A DNA stretch of 23,921 nucleotides, from positions 1 to 23,921 of IMG/VR virus record IMGVR_UViG_3300012988_000040. One strand, 5' to 3'. The notes under the pieces were generated by a model. It saw nothing but the letters and a program-made list of their open reading frames with translations. It was not told the DNA's origin and searched no databases. Shown piece by piece: positions 7,118 through 14,514 of this stretch (the stretch's first letter is position 1; each line of letters begins with the position of its first letter). Source of the DNA: a virus. A program made the position numbers and the translations under genes.

Positions 7118-7284
7118 TAACCAGCCCAACCAACATGATATGGGTTGTTGGTCTTGCGATCTTCCTTGGCCGCAGCCAACTTCAGGCGAAGGTCACGCTC
7201 AGTCTTATCATCGACCAGCTTCACAGTAGGAAGCAGAACAACTTCCTGATTACCCTTGAAGAAACGCTCGTACTTGAAAATCAT
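7117..7284 (-). CDS. Small hypothetical protein
   Basis: 55 aa starting MIFKYERFFKGNQEVVLLP and ending NPYHVGWAG. The second of two adjacent ATGs is chosen: it lies 6 nt after GAGG. The TAA overlaps the next ATG (TAATG). It is the first gene after the promoter at 7321-7349. No family recognised. Confidence 0.6.
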   Translation of the reverse strand: MIFKYERFFKGNQEVVLLPTVKLVDDKTERDLRLKLAAAKEDRKTNNPYHVGWAG

Positions 7285-7320
7285 CATACACCTCAAGCTA
7301 CCGATCTGATATTTAGAGTA

Positions 7321-7349
7321 ATCTTAATGGTCTTCGGTGCGAAAGTAAA
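7321..7349 (-). promoter_or_regulatory. Promoter (phage variant)
   Basis: Minus strand TTTACT, 17 nt, TAAGAT. It shares the -35 sequence, flanking TTC and spacing with the promoter at 5014-5042. It leaves a leader of about 30 nt with a Shine-Dalgarno before the gene at 7284. Confidence 0.65.
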
Positions 7350-7376
7350 GCCTAAAAGCTGTGTATTATCAATAAC

Positions 7377-7586
7377 TTACGATCCAGCTATTCCTTTGAC
7401 GCAGCTGGCCTTGGTGATCAGAGTAGGGTTAGTGTGGATTGATCTGGAGTGATTGAGCACTCCAGTGTTGATGAACTTAGCCTGCTCAACACAATCGGCA
7501 CGGCTGAGGGTGTTCACTTTCGTGATAGCAACTCCACCTTCATATATGTTTGAGCTAACAATGATCAGCACCCACACAATACTCAT
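7377..7586 (-). CDS. Small exported protein
   Basis: 69 aa from the ATG at 7586, which overlaps the upstream TGA (ATGA); the longer frame to 7730 would overlap the membrane gene and is rejected. It begins MSIVWVLIIVSSNIYEGG, a short uncharged hydrophobic segment that may act as a signal or anchor. Two Cys (about 31 and 63) could form a disulfide outside the membrane. Function unknown. Confidence 0.6.
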   Translation of the reverse strand: MSIVWVLIIVSSNIYEGGVAITKVNTLSRADCVEQAKFINTGVLNHSRSIHTNPTLITKASCVKGIAGS

Positions 7587-7873
7587 TGCTTGTTTTCCTT
7601 CCAAATCTTCCACTTGACGGCACCATACGTTCCAAGGAATGCCCCAAATATTGCAGGCACCATCAGCCTTCTGTCTTGGATGTATGAAAACGTTGTAATC
7701 ATACCACACATCAAGATCATGACTGACCAAAAGGAAGCAATAAATGCTTGTCGTTTTTCAACCCCAAAATAGTAGAGGGTCCAAAACAGGTCAGCCAAAG
7801 CCATAGCAAAGAATACCATCACCGATTTATAGATGAAGTCTGGTTGTAGAATCCCATTGAATACTTCTTGCAT
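7583..7873 (-). CDS. Small integral membrane protein
   Basis: 96 aa with about three hydrophobic segments (VMVFFAMALADLFWTLYYF; FIASFWSVMILMCGMITTF; MVPAIFGAFLGTYGAV) and a charged tail WKIWKENKQ. It starts 1 nt after the TAA of the HNH gene. Not assignable to a family; topology and its exported neighbour suggest the envelope. Confidence 0.65.
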   Translation of the reverse strand: MQEVFNGILQPDFIYKSVMVFFAMALADLFWTLYYFGVEKRQAFIASFWSVMILMCGMITTFSYIQDRRLMVPAIFGAFLGTYGAVKWKIWKENKQ

Positions 7874-7874
7874 A

Positions 7875-8438
7875 TTAGTTCAACCTTGAGCTTGTATCAA
7901 TCATTGACATCAAATATTCCAACTGATCATCAAGAATGCTGTGATTCTTGTGAATGAACTTCTCTGCTCTGTTTGGAACATATGGCTTGTAAAGAAGAGT
8001 CATGTTTGCCTCTTCCAAAGACCTGTCAGCCTTTCGATGGTTACAACGACGGCAAGCAGTGATTGTGTTCATGTAGGTGTTCTTACCACCACGTGACTTT
8101 GGCACAATGTGCTCAATAGTCAACTGATGTGGTGCAAACCCCTGACCACAGTAGCAACACATGTAACGGTCGCGACCATAAAGAACCTTGCGCTCAGGAT
8201 TTACTGACGCACGTTCCTTGAAGTCCTCACCATAGATTGGACCAGAAACTCCCAAGATGGAGTGAACATCAACAATGGATGTGATGCCATACTGGTTCTT
8301 TCCACCGGTGTATGACTTGATCACTTCACCCAAACGAAACATGACCTTGGCCCGAACTTCATAGGCAACAGCTTCCTCAAGATCAACCCAATCTCTTGGG
8401 GATCCAGCCTTGTCAAGTATTAGCACCAACTTCTTCAT
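7875..8438 (-). CDS. HNH endonuclease
   Basis: 187 aa. Residues about 91-140 hold the HNH core: YMCCYCGQGF, LTIEHIVPKSRGG (His general base), NTYMNTITACRRCNHRKADR (Asn, second Cys pair and final His). The two CxxC pairs bind structural zinc. The N-terminal 90 residues are unassigned. Such stand-alone phage HNH proteins may act as homing endonucleases, in packaging, or in host DNA degradation; the context does not decide. AGGA lies 5 nt before the ATG. Confidence 0.85.
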   Translation of the reverse strand: MKKLVLILDKAGSPRDWVDLEEAVAYEVRAKVMFRLGEVIKSYTGGKNQYGITSIVDVHSILGVSGPIYGEDFKERASVNPERKVLYGRDRYMCCYCGQGFAPHQLTIEHIVPKSRGGKNTYMNTITACRRCNHRKADRSLEEANMTLLYKPYVPNRAEKFIHKNHSILDDQLEYLMSMIDTSSRLN

Positions 8439-8445
8439 ATAAGTC

Positions 8446-8793
8446 CTATTTGATCACTAACGGTTCATTAGAACAACAATTCTTCAACTCTTCGTAAACT
8501 TCTGGTTGTACATTGATACAACCCTTTGTAATCTTCCTTCTAACCAAATCACCTTCTGTGATTCTCTTTGTTCTTTCCTGTTCAGGGTTTCTTGTCCAGA
8601 TTCTATGAATCGCGTAGATTCTAGATTCTGTTTCCTTGAACTGGATCACGTCACCACCATAACCAACTTTGGAAGTCATACGGAGGTTCATTCTGAACTC
8701 ACCTTTGGGCGTGTCATCACCAAACAAAACCGGATGACATTCCATATTACTTCCAAAACAGATTACCGCCAACGCTAAGTCCACAATCACCAT
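8446..8793 (-). CDS. L,D-transpeptidase (YkuD)-like exported protein
   Basis: 115 aa. A hydrophobic N-terminus (MVIVDLALAVICFGSN) looks like a signal or anchor. Then CHPVLFGDDTPKGEF, the substrate-loop motif of YkuD domains (TPxGxF), an AIHRI strand with the family His, and KGCINV, matching S/TxGCxR/N with the catalytic Cys. L,D-transpeptidases cross-link or trim peptidoglycan stem peptides. A phage copy could modify the wall during infection. A Shine-Dalgarno AAGGTG lies 5 nt before the ATG, just after a terminator. Confidence 0.7.
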   Translation of the reverse strand: MVIVDLALAVICFGSNMECHPVLFGDDTPKGEFRMNLRMTSKVGYGGDVIQFKETESRIYAIHRIWTRNPEQERTKRITEGDLVRRKITKGCINVQPEVYEELKNCCSNEPLVIK

Positions 8794-8804
8794 TTTATCA
8801 CCTT

Positions 8805-8838
8805 AAAAAAGCCTCTGGTTGATTTACTAACCAGAGGC
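8805..8838 (-). terminator. Intrinsic terminator
   Basis: Perfect 10-bp stem GCCTCTGGTT/AACCAGAGGC with an 8-nt loop, followed on the minus strand by six T. It lies 27 nt after the stop of the secreted low-complexity protein gene and separates it from the L,D-transpeptidase-like gene. Confidence 0.9.
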
Positions 8839-8865
8839 AATGTTTAACTCAACTCAGATTAGCAA

Positions 8866-9861
8866 TTACTCGCTAACGGTCTTCGCAGCGACTTCGACGT
8901 ACACAATCTTCTCGACTGGCACTTCTACGGTCTTCTCGACAACCTTCTCAACTTCCACAGTCACGGTCTTGACTTCTGGCACACAAGTTGGCAGCTTGAC
9001 ACCGTTCTTTGCAGCACGACGAGCAGCCTTGGTGTGATTCAGAACTTCAATTGCAGCGCAATCCTGCTTGACTGACTGGTAAGCCTGTGCCAACATGAAG
9101 TCATAGCACTGAGCAGGCGTCCAACCAAATCCAAGGAATGCTGAACCATGAACGTTTGAACCACCAGCGTTTCCACCGACAGCGCAACCCGCAATCATGA
9201 TGCTACCCTGACCAACTGAAGGAGCATTGCGTGCCTCATTGAACGTGTCGCCTTCGACAGTCACATCAGTCTTGTTACCAGCAGCGGAGTTGGAGTTGTT
9301 GTTACCAGCATTGACGTTGGAACTAGTCTGAGACTGGTCCTGACCCTGCTTGGAATTACCTGAACCAACAACAGCCTGTGACTGTCCCTGATCCTGACCC
9401 TGACCCTGAAGCTGACCCTGCTTGTTGCTGTTCAGATTCACATCTGAAGTGTTGACGTCAGTCTTCACAGTGTTGATGTCAGTGTTCAGGTTTGAGACGT
9501 TAGACTCAGCCTTTCCACCAGCACCACCAGTTGCAGAAACGTTACCAACAGTTGCCTTCACGTCACCGTTGACGTTACCGGAACCCAGCACCGTACCACC
9601 ATTGGCCACAGCAGTTCCACCCGTTGCATTGGAGTTTCCACCATTAGCAACTGAAGAAGAATTACCAGAACCAACTACAGCGGCACCTGCGACGGCACCG
9701 GCAGCGGCTCCAGCAACTGCTGTTGCAGAAGGATCACTTGCCGTAGTCGTTGTTGAACAACTGCCCGGCGTCTGACAGGAATGGTCCTGGGTGGGTGTAG
9801 CAAACGCAGGCACTGAAAGTGCAAGCAGCGCAGCTACCACGAACATATTACTCTTTCTCAT
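8866..9861 (-). CDS. Large secreted low-complexity protein
   Basis: 331 aa. A clear signal peptide (MRKSNMFVVAALLALSVPAFA) ends at an A-x-A site. Next come Ala/Gly/Ser/Asn-rich repeats (VVGSGN and VANGG types), a Gln/Gly tract (GQLQGQGQDQGQSQ), a Cys-containing domain (IAGCAVGG, AQCYDFMLAQAYQS, QDCAAIEV, LPTC) and a tail of VEVEK/VEVP repeats. The composition suggests an extracytoplasmic or surface protein. It is bounded by its own terminator and differs in codon and residue use from its neighbours. Function unknown. Confidence 0.75.
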   Translation of the reverse strand: MRKSNMFVVAALLALSVPAFATPTQDHSCQTPGSCSTTTTASDPSATAVAGAAAGAVAGAAVVGSGNSSSVANGGNSNATGGTAVANGGTVLGSGNVNGDVKATVGNVSATGGAGGKAESNVSNLNTDINTVKTDVNTSDVNLNSNKQGQLQGQGQDQGQSQAVVGSGNSKQGQDQSQTSSNVNAGNNNSNSAAGNKTDVTVEGDTFNEARNAPSVGQGSIMIAGCAVGGNAGGSNVHGSAFLGFGWTPAQCYDFMLAQAYQSVKQDCAAIEVLNHTKAARRAAKNGVKLPTCVPEVKTVTVEVEKVVEKTVEVPVEKIVYVEVAAKTVSE

Positions 9862-9941
9862 ATTAAAAACATCCTCTATTGTTAATCAATCATTCAAAAC
9901 AAACAACACATTGAGTCTGTGCTCAACTTCATTTTCCTTTA

Positions 9942-9959
9942 TCACAAAACCTATTGTGA
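9942..9959. other. Small hairpin in the leader of the secreted protein gene
   Basis: Inverted repeat TCACAA/TTGTGA with a 6-nt loop in the 138-nt gap 9862-9999. No T-tract follows, so it is not a clear terminator. I see no convincing promoter for the secreted protein gene here, only a GAGGATG ribosome site near its ATG. Confidence 0.4.
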
Positions 9960-9999
9960 CAGGATCATACATCCCAACCTCGTGGTTGAAATCTAATTC

Positions 10000-10515
10000 T
10001 TAGTCCCAAAGTCCCTGGTAATACTTACCAAACAACCTCAAGCCATTCTTGATTCTTGCTCGATATTCCTCAAGTCCCTTTTTATCCCAATCAGGAAACT
10101 CAAAAGTGTTTCCCTTCTTCCCACTCTTGCTGATGACGACTTTCTTCTTACTCTTTCCGTAGAACTTGTCCTCACCATCACTATTGATCTGCTTGAATGC
10201 CCAGTGCATTTCCTTCAGAACCCATTCCCAACGCTTGAAGAAGTTCTTGTCAGTCTTGCCTTCTTCATCCCAAGCCTTCTTCTCAGCAATGCTGTTGAAG
10301 CGGAGTTCACGAGGAACATCTTCCACATCAACCATGGCAGCACCACGGATGCCCTGCTTGATGAATGCCTTCAGCGCTGGCTCAATGATGTATGCGAGTG
10401 TGCTGTCAAGACCCCAAAGATCGAAGCTATCAACCTTGACAACAATCTTGCGCTTGATGTCATACTTCTTCTTTTTTGGCATCCACTTTGGGTGCCTACC
10501 AATCAAAACCTTCAT
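10000..10515 (-). CDS. Conserved phage protein of unknown function
   Basis: 171 aa. Matches the layout of a protein widespread in large tailed phages and cyanophages: MKVxIG, a KIVVKVDSFDLWGLDSTLAYII strip (others read V-D-PWDTWSMDHTL), then DVEDVPRELR and FFKRWEWVLKEMHWAF. No enzyme motif is apparent and no function is established. ATG has GGAG 6 nt upstream. It is the first gene after the promoter at 10541-10569. Confidence 0.75.
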   Translation of the reverse strand: MKVLIGRHPKWMPKKKKYDIKRKIVVKVDSFDLWGLDSTLAYIIEPALKAFIKQGIRGAAMVDVEDVPRELRFNSIAEKKAWDEEGKTDKNFFKRWEWVLKEMHWAFKQINSDGEDKFYGKSKKKVVISKSGKKGNTFEFPDWDKKGLEEYRARIKNGLRLFGKYYQGLWD

Positions 10516-10540
10516 TCATCACTCCATTCCAATTACGATA

Positions 10541-10569
10541 ATTCTACTCTATCCAGTCAAGGAAGTAAA
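10541..10569 (-). promoter_or_regulatory. Promoter (phage variant)
   Basis: Minus strand TTTACT, 17 nt, TAGAAT, in the 81-nt gap between two genes. It is the third example of the shared TTTACTT box. Confidence 0.75.
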
Positions 10570-10596
10570 GTAGAAAAGTTCAACAGAATCAATCTT

Positions 10597-10809
10597 CTAG
10601 CAATCGTCTAATTTGTGCCAAAGATTCATCTCCTTGATAACCTCATAAGTGAGGTCAGGAGCATCAATTATACAGTCATCATTCTGGTACAGGTCTTCAG
10701 CGCAGTGTGACTTGTGCTTTTCAACCCAAGCCTTGACAATTGCTTCAAGCCTCTTGTACTTGGCTTCATAGTCAATAAAGTCAGCAACAATTTCGCTGTC
10801 CATTCCCAT
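10597..10809 (-). CDS. Small hypothetical acidic protein
   Basis: 70 aa from the ATG at 10809, in a TAATG junction with the DNA ligase stop and with GGGGTG 4 nt upstream. Helical first half (YEAKYKRLEAIVKAWVEKH), acidic second half with two Cys. It ends with TAG, notable because a CUA-anticodon tRNA lies in this window; readthrough would add 15 codons before the next TAG. Confidence 0.6.
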   Translation of the reverse strand: MGMDSEIVADFIDYEAKYKRLEAIVKAWVEKHKSHCAEDLYQNDDCIIDAPDLTYEVIKEMNLWHKLDDC

Positions 10810-11801
10810 TACACACCCCAAGGACCGCTGTAATTAGGGTCAGAGGATTCTTGCTTCTTTGGCTGCTTGATGTCAAAGTCCATCTTGTCACGGAATCCCT
10901 TCACAATTGGGAACCTTGGCAGGTCCTTGCAACCAACACTGAAGTATTTGTATGAGACAATCTTACCCTTGAGTTCATCACGGGCATTCCAGAGCCTCTT
11001 GCGGCCTTCCTTTGTCAAGATTGGGCCAGAGCCTGAACCAAATTCACGACCTTCCCACTTGCCATGGACATCCTTTAGAATGAATGCACCGAGGGTTTCC
11101 ATCGGTACCATGTTGTCCTTGTGGCTTGAACGCTCAGTGTGGCCAAATTCATCCTCTTTGGCATCATTGCCATTCATGAGCAATTCCTTGACTCCAACAA
11201 TGATCGCCTCTGAGTCCTCGAAACGCTTCAATTTCAAAAGGAGACCTTGTTTCGCTGTAGATCTGCCGAACTTATACAATCCCTTGGGGTCACGCAGAAT
11301 GAGTCCTTCATAACCCAGCGTGTCAACATACATCTTCTCGATCTCATCGAGCTCTTCAAGGTTGTTGACAAGATGCTGATCAAGGATCTCAAGATGGGCA
11401 GCAACCTTTGCCGCACAAGCCTTGCGCACCTTATCTTCTACAATGACCTTCCTCTTGTCATATGTTGAATCAGGCTCACTGATATCATCAAAGATGTAGA
11501 AAGAGAAATCCGGTTCACCAGATTGGCGCATGATACCTGAGCTTGTAGTGTTGTATACAAGTGGATCATTGGGTTCACCAACGATCAACTCACCATCCAG
11601 TCCTTCCAACAGCTTAAAGTGGCTTTGGAAGTATGCTTGTGTGAAACGATTTGGGATAAGCTTGCCAGTTCTGGAGTAGATACCAGGGCCATCCTTACCA
11701 ACAACCACAACTCCACGGATACCATCCAACTTGGCACTGGCCAGAATCGGCCATCTCACCAAATCCATCTTGGCATCATCGGCAAGCATCGGCTGCTTCA
11801 T
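10809..11801 (-). CDS. ATP-dependent DNA ligase
   Basis: 330 aa from the ATG at 11801 (ATGA overlap with the upstream gene). Motif I is K24-LDGIRG, the adenylated lysine; then YSRTGK, motif III LDGELIVGE, FYIFD, motif IV EGLILRDP and motif V LLKLKRF. The OB-fold part has VSYKYFSVG. Length and layout match small T7-type phage DNA ligases (about 350 aa), which seal nicks in duplex DNA during phage replication and repair. Confidence 0.9.
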   Translation of the reverse strand: MKQPMLADDAKMDLVRWPILASAKLDGIRGVVVVGKDGPGIYSRTGKLIPNRFTQAYFQSHFKLLEGLDGELIVGEPNDPLVYNTTSSGIMRQSGEPDFSFYIFDDISEPDSTYDKRKVIVEDKVRKACAAKVAAHLEILDQHLVNNLEELDEIEKMYVDTLGYEGLILRDPKGLYKFGRSTAKQGLLLKLKRFEDSEAIIVGVKELLMNGNDAKEDEFGHTERSSHKDNMVPMETLGAFILKDVHGKWEGREFGSGSGPILTKEGRKRLWNARDELKGKIVSYKYFSVGCKDLPRFPIVKGFRDKMDFDIKQPKKQESSDPNYSGPWGV

Positions 11802-12034
11802 ACTGTAGTTTCCAAAAGTTTGTTGATTATGACGCAATGATTTGGGGTTGTGATCTTCCAATTCTTATCCAAGCCATTACCATACACTTGCCTGGCACTC
11901 TTAATGACATCAACCCACATGGTCTTTTCAGTCATACGAGTTACCACACACTGCACATGGTATGCGTAGCGACCGGTGGATGCATAGAACAGCGTGTCAC
12001 CAATCTTGATTTCCTGACCAAGAAAGTCTTTCAT
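11798..12034 (-). CDS. Small beta-rich hypothetical protein
   Basis: 78 aa starting MKDFLGQEIKIGDTLFYAS. The start resembles small phage proteins with an SH3/KOW-like barrel (LGxEIxxGDxV...). Function unknown. It is tied to both neighbours by TAATG (upstream) and ATGA (ligase) junctions. Confidence 0.65.
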   Translation of the reverse strand: MKDFLGQEIKIGDTLFYASTGRYAYHVQCVVTRMTEKTMWVDVIKSARQVYGNGLDKNWKITTPNHCVIINKLLETTV

Positions 12035-12555
12035 TATTTACCACTCACAAATCTGACCAAAGTATTGCTGAACGTTCTACCATTGAATGGCTTGTCAATG
12101 TTATCAGCCAGCGGATAATATCCCATGACCTTGTCCATTCCATTGACAGTCATCTGGTCAAGGACATAATCAAGCTTGTTGAGCTTGATCGTTTGCATGC
12201 CATTTCGATTCCCAAAGAGGGGACGCAGCTGGCGACAAACCAGATCACCACAATCAAGTATGCTTTCAATGTACCTGATCTTTCCACCAGTGAGGCGAAC
12301 AACCATCCCAGGTTTCAGAAGTTCACGTGACTTCTTCAAACGCAGAAGCTTGAGTTTGTGTGCTGATTTCTGAGAAGCAGCACTCTTGATTGCGGCTTTC
12401 TTGTCCTTCGCAACTCGCACATCATGAAGGATATCTGCGAAGTATGTATCAAAGCCTTTGGCCTTGATGCCATCACAGATTTTCTCATGGAAGAACTCAC
12501 TATAGTTCTGCCTCAGATACTGCCCCAGTTCATACTCAGACAGACGGTGATTCAC
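12034..12555 (-). CDS. Hypothetical protein with a KOW-like segment
   Basis: 173 aa from a GTG at 12555 with AAGGAG 7 nt upstream; an ATG at 12579 lacks a comparable site. A helical, lysine-rich middle (ADILHDVRVAKDKKAAIKSA) is followed by KPGMVVRLTGGKIRYIESIL, which looks like a small beta-barrel (KOW/SH3-type) segment. No family recognised. Overlaps the upstream gene by 20 nt. Confidence 0.55.
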   Translation of the reverse strand: MNHRLSEYELGQYLRQNYSEFFHEKICDGIKAKGFDTYFADILHDVRVAKDKKAAIKSAASQKSAHKLKLLRLKKSRELLKPGMVVRLTGGKIRYIESILDCGDLVCRQLRPLFGNRNGMQTIKLNKLDYVLDQMTVNGMDKVMGYYPLADNIDKPFNGRTFSNTLVRFVSGK

Positions 12556-12874
12556 CAAAGTGCTCCTTGAATCGCTCATAGTTCTTCTTGACCCATTCGC
12601 CCGGCGGAACCCAACCAAGGTCCCTGACATCACGGCACTCATCAGAATACGGTTTCATCTTGGTCAGGTAGTAGATTGCCACACCATGCCAAAATGGGAT
12701 GCCAGCAGCTTCCCAATCACTGCGGTATCCATAACACTTGTCGCCCTCAGCGGAGTTCAAGGAACGAATCGCTGAGAGATCAAATTCAGATCCATAAATC
12801 TTGAGACCCAAGCTCTGGAAGAACTTGGGCCCATATTTCTCTAGATCCTGATAATGGCTCATGGTTAGAATCAT
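12536..12874 (-). CDS. Hypothetical protein
   Basis: 112 aa. Soluble, aromatic-rich (YGPKFFQSLGLKIYGSE; AAGIPFWHGVAIYYLTKMK). The start could be ATG 12874 or ATG 12862 (MSHYQDLEKYG); neither has a well-spaced Shine-Dalgarno. The gene begins after a 39-nt gap, so transcription may run through from upstream. Not recognised. Confidence 0.55.
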   Translation of the reverse strand: MILTMSHYQDLEKYGPKFFQSLGLKIYGSEFDLSAIRSLNSAEGDKCYGYRSDWEAAGIPFWHGVAIYYLTKMKPYSDECRDVRDLGWVPPGEWVKKNYERFKEHFGESPSV

Positions 12875-12913
12875 ACCCTAAAATGAATAGAAGGGAAGGG
12901 TTAAATTTCCTGT

Positions 12914-13456
12914 CTAATCAACTGGATACTCAGCGGACAACTTCCATTCGCCTCTGCTGTTCTTGAAGTAGCAACGAGCCACTGGTGAGTCTGGATCAAT
13001 GATGATCAAACTGTAATTCTTGCCAAGCTTTGCTGCCTGAAGGCCAGTCCATTCACCACCTGACTTGACATGATTTGGAATGTTGGTTTCATGACTATCA
13101 TGGTGGTAACATACACCGAACTTCATACCTGTGTATGATTCAGGCAGATACAAAGGAACGATGCAGATGACCTCATCACTCATTTGAGCGATTTGCAGAT
13201 TGCGCTGCTTGTACCCACCTTCCCATCGGTGAACCTTTGGTGGATACTCTATAGTGTCTATATCAAACTTTCGGGCTTCCTCGACTGCGAACACATCAAC
13301 ACCACCTAAGTGGCAGGCTCCTGAACAAACAGCATCCAGAGGCCCAAGATCTTTGATCAAGAGCCTTATGAGCTTTCTTGCCTTGAGTTCAGTTTCTGGG
13401 GTGAACTTAGCACCCTCAGAACCTACTATGCCGAGAACCAATGCTTCTTTCCCCAT
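12914..13456 (-). CDS. SLOG/Rossmann-fold protein (DUF2493-like)
   Basis: 180 aa from the ATG at 13456. ALVLGIVGSEGAKFTPE has the strand-loop of SLOG proteins (GSE/GSR), then LDAVCSGACHLGGVDVFAVEEARK and a QRNLQIAQMSDEVICIVP segment with the family's asparagine and helix. SLOG proteins bind or cleave nucleotide-derived ligands such as cytokinin precursors, ADP-ribose-like signals or ssDNA. The substrate here cannot be read. The frame is open further upstream, but the 13426-13524 microprotein occupies that stretch. The gene ends with TAG. Confidence 0.7.
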   Translation of the reverse strand: MGKEALVLGIVGSEGAKFTPETELKARKLIRLLIKDLGPLDAVCSGACHLGGVDVFAVEEARKFDIDTIEYPPKVHRWEGGYKQRNLQIAQMSDEVICIVPLYLPESYTGMKFGVCYHHDSHETNIPNHVKSGGEWTGLQAAKLGKNYSLIIIDPDSPVARCYFKNSRGEWKLSAEYPVD

Positions 13457-13524
13457 CCAACCAACATCACAACGAATGGTAGGATTACTGCAACAAACAA
13501 AACAGCAAATGTTAACGTCGACAT
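13426..13524 (-). CDS. 32-aa single-pass membrane microprotein
   Basis: MSTLTFAVLFVAVILPFVV begins a hydrophobic helix followed by a charged end (GWGKKHWFSA). AGGAG lies 5 nt before the ATG, which sits 2 nt after the TGA of the PilZ gene; this is one of the best ribosome sites in the region. It ends with TAG inside the SLOG gene, which it overlaps by 31 nt. Function unknown; size and topology resemble small phage membrane effectors. Confidence 0.6.
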   Translation of the reverse strand: MSTLTFAVLFVAVILPFVVMLVGWGKKHWFSA

Positions 13525-13526
13525 GA

Positions 13527-13850
13527 TCACTCCTGAACTGGTATCTTTGGCAATTCGTACGCATACATCGCAAACCCACTCATGCCATTGCGTACCCAAG
13601 CGACACGAGCCTTTCTTTTATGGATCTTGATCATTGTTCCAAGATTGATGAAGAAATTCAATTCAACTTCTTCATGAACCCGCAGTTGCATGTCAGTTGT
13701 TCTTGCGCAACAACCCATGACTGACAAATTTACGATTGATGTGGTTTGGCGAGCACCTGAAGTGCGGCGCACGGTCATCTTAGTTCTAGCACGATGTCTA
13801 GTGTGTAACCTTCTTTCAGAGCCCAATGGCCAAGTATCAGAGCTTGGCAT
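13527..13850 (-). CDS. PilZ-domain protein
   Basis: 107 aa from the ATG at 13850 (residues MPSSDTWPLGSERRL), chosen because GAGG lies 6 nt upstream; the longer start at 13877 has none. RRLHTRHRAR supplies RxxxR, and NLSVMGC matches (D/N)xSxxG; together they form the cyclic-di-GMP site of PilZ domains. A predicted beta-barrel follows (VELNFFINLG; KARVAWVRNG; GFAMYAYEL). PilZ domains sense cyclic-di-GMP; a phage copy could sense or sequester the host signal. It overlaps the upstream gene by 14 nt. Confidence 0.75.
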   Translation of the reverse strand: MPSSDTWPLGSERRLHTRHRARTKMTVRRTSGARQTTSIVNLSVMGCCARTTDMQLRVHEEVELNFFINLGTMIKIHKRKARVAWVRNGMSGFAMYAYELPKIPVQE

Positions 13851-14034
13851 TTTCTTCCTCTTCTTCAAAGTGGACATCTAGGAAGTACAACAGACTTTCG
13901 CCGTTGTCTCCATCTCCACCAAATTGGAATTCATCCCCATCATCCAGTTGTTGGATGGTCTCCATGATGGCAAGACTCTTTGGGTGGTGTGGAATACCTT
14001 GTTCCCATCTCTTATTGAGGTCACGTTCAATCAT
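13837..14034 (-). CDS. Small acidic hypothetical protein
   Basis: 65 aa, with Asp/Glu/Gly-rich stretches (DDGDEFQFGGDGDNGE; EEEEENA). First protein gene after the tRNA array. No Shine-Dalgarno is obvious; the frame is supported by its overlap with the PilZ gene, whose ribosome site it contains. DNA-mimic behaviour is possible for such acidity but not shown. Confidence 0.55.
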   Translation of the reverse strand: MIERDLNKRWEQGIPHHPKSLAIMETIQQLDDGDEFQFGGDGDNGESLLYFLDVHFEEEEENAKL

Positions 14035-14067
14035 ATGGCTATGATAGCTTGAGGATTCTTAATAGTA

Positions 14068-14144
14068 TGGTGCCCAAGAAGGGATTCGAACCCTCATCAA
14101 CGGCTCTCGGAGTGCCGTGCACTGCCAATTTGTGCTACTTGGGC
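14068..14144 (-). tRNA. tRNA-Arg(CCG)
   Basis: Full cloverleaf with encoded CCA. Acceptor GCCCAAG/CTTGGGC; anticodon loop CTCCGAG; D-loop with GG; T-loop TTCGAAT (canonical elbow). A31-A39 mismatch in the anticodon stem. Confidence 0.93.
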
Positions 14145-14168
14145 GAAATGGAATGTTGGATTTGAATT

Positions 14169-14242
14169 TGGTGCCCCAGAGAGGTTACGCTCCTCTGACT
14201 CATTCTTACCAAGAATGCAGTTTACTATTAGCTTACAGGGGC
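14169..14242 (-). tRNA. tRNA-Thr(GGT), AG/GC elbow
   Basis: Anticodon arm CATTC TTGGTAA GAATG is perfect. The T-loop is AGCGTAA instead of TTCRANN, and the D-loop AATAGTAA has AG where GG is normal. CCA encoded. The D-stem is weak. Confidence 0.85.
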
Positions 14243-14251
14243 ATGATATAA

Positions 14252-14308
14252 TGGAGGCATGGTCAGTATAAACCGTGAACCGAGTATCTGCAGCCTCAGA
14301 CCCACGCC
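14252..14308 (-). tRNA. Mini tRNA-like unit (57 nt) with CCA
   Basis: 7-bp acceptor GGCGTGG/CCATGCC (one G-U), T at position 73 and encoded CCA, but only 37 nt between positions 9 and 66. An inner CTGAG/CTCGG stem with a 10-nt loop is the only clear arm. No readable anticodon. Confidence 0.5.
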
Positions 14309-14316
14309 ATTGAAAT

Positions 14317-14431
14317 TGGTGCGCTAGGTAGGATTTTCACCTACAGTTTGAAGCTCTTTCATCAACAAAATGATTACTCAAGCTTGCGGCATCTTGTACG
14401 ATGCCGTGTCTGATAGTTTCACCACCAGCGC
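14317..14431 (-). tRNA. Oversized tRNA (115 nt), isotype unclear
   Basis: Acceptor GCGCTGG/CTAGCGC with CCA; T-arm GTAGG TGAAAAT CCTAC; D-arm GTG/CAC. The anticodon arm GGCATC/GATGCC leaves a 6-nt loop, or an 8-nt loop if the last pair opens (CGTACAAG). An extra arm of about 40 nt between anticodon and T-arms folds as a nested hairpin (AAGCT/AGCTT). Confidence 0.6.
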
Positions 14432-14440
14432 ATTGAAAAT

Positions 14441-14514
14441 TGGTACCCAGTGGCAGTGTCGATCTGCCGATTCCCACTTGTAAGGAAGGTGTATTACCGT
14501 TATACTAACCGGGC
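14441..14514 (-). tRNA. tRNA-Val(TAC)
   Basis: Acceptor GCCCGGT/ACTGGGT, D-loop AACGGTA (GG), anticodon loop CTTACAA, T-loop ATCGACA, encoded CCA. Anticodon stem has one mismatch. Confidence 0.85.

Noticed and set aside
7587-7730. Longer N-terminus for the small exported protein
   Set aside because: It overlaps the membrane protein in another frame; the ATGA junction at 7586 is a better start.
12556-12642. Longer N-terminus for the KOW-like gene
   Set aside because: It overlaps the upstream gene by over 100 nt, while a GTG with a well-spaced AAGGAG lies at 12555.
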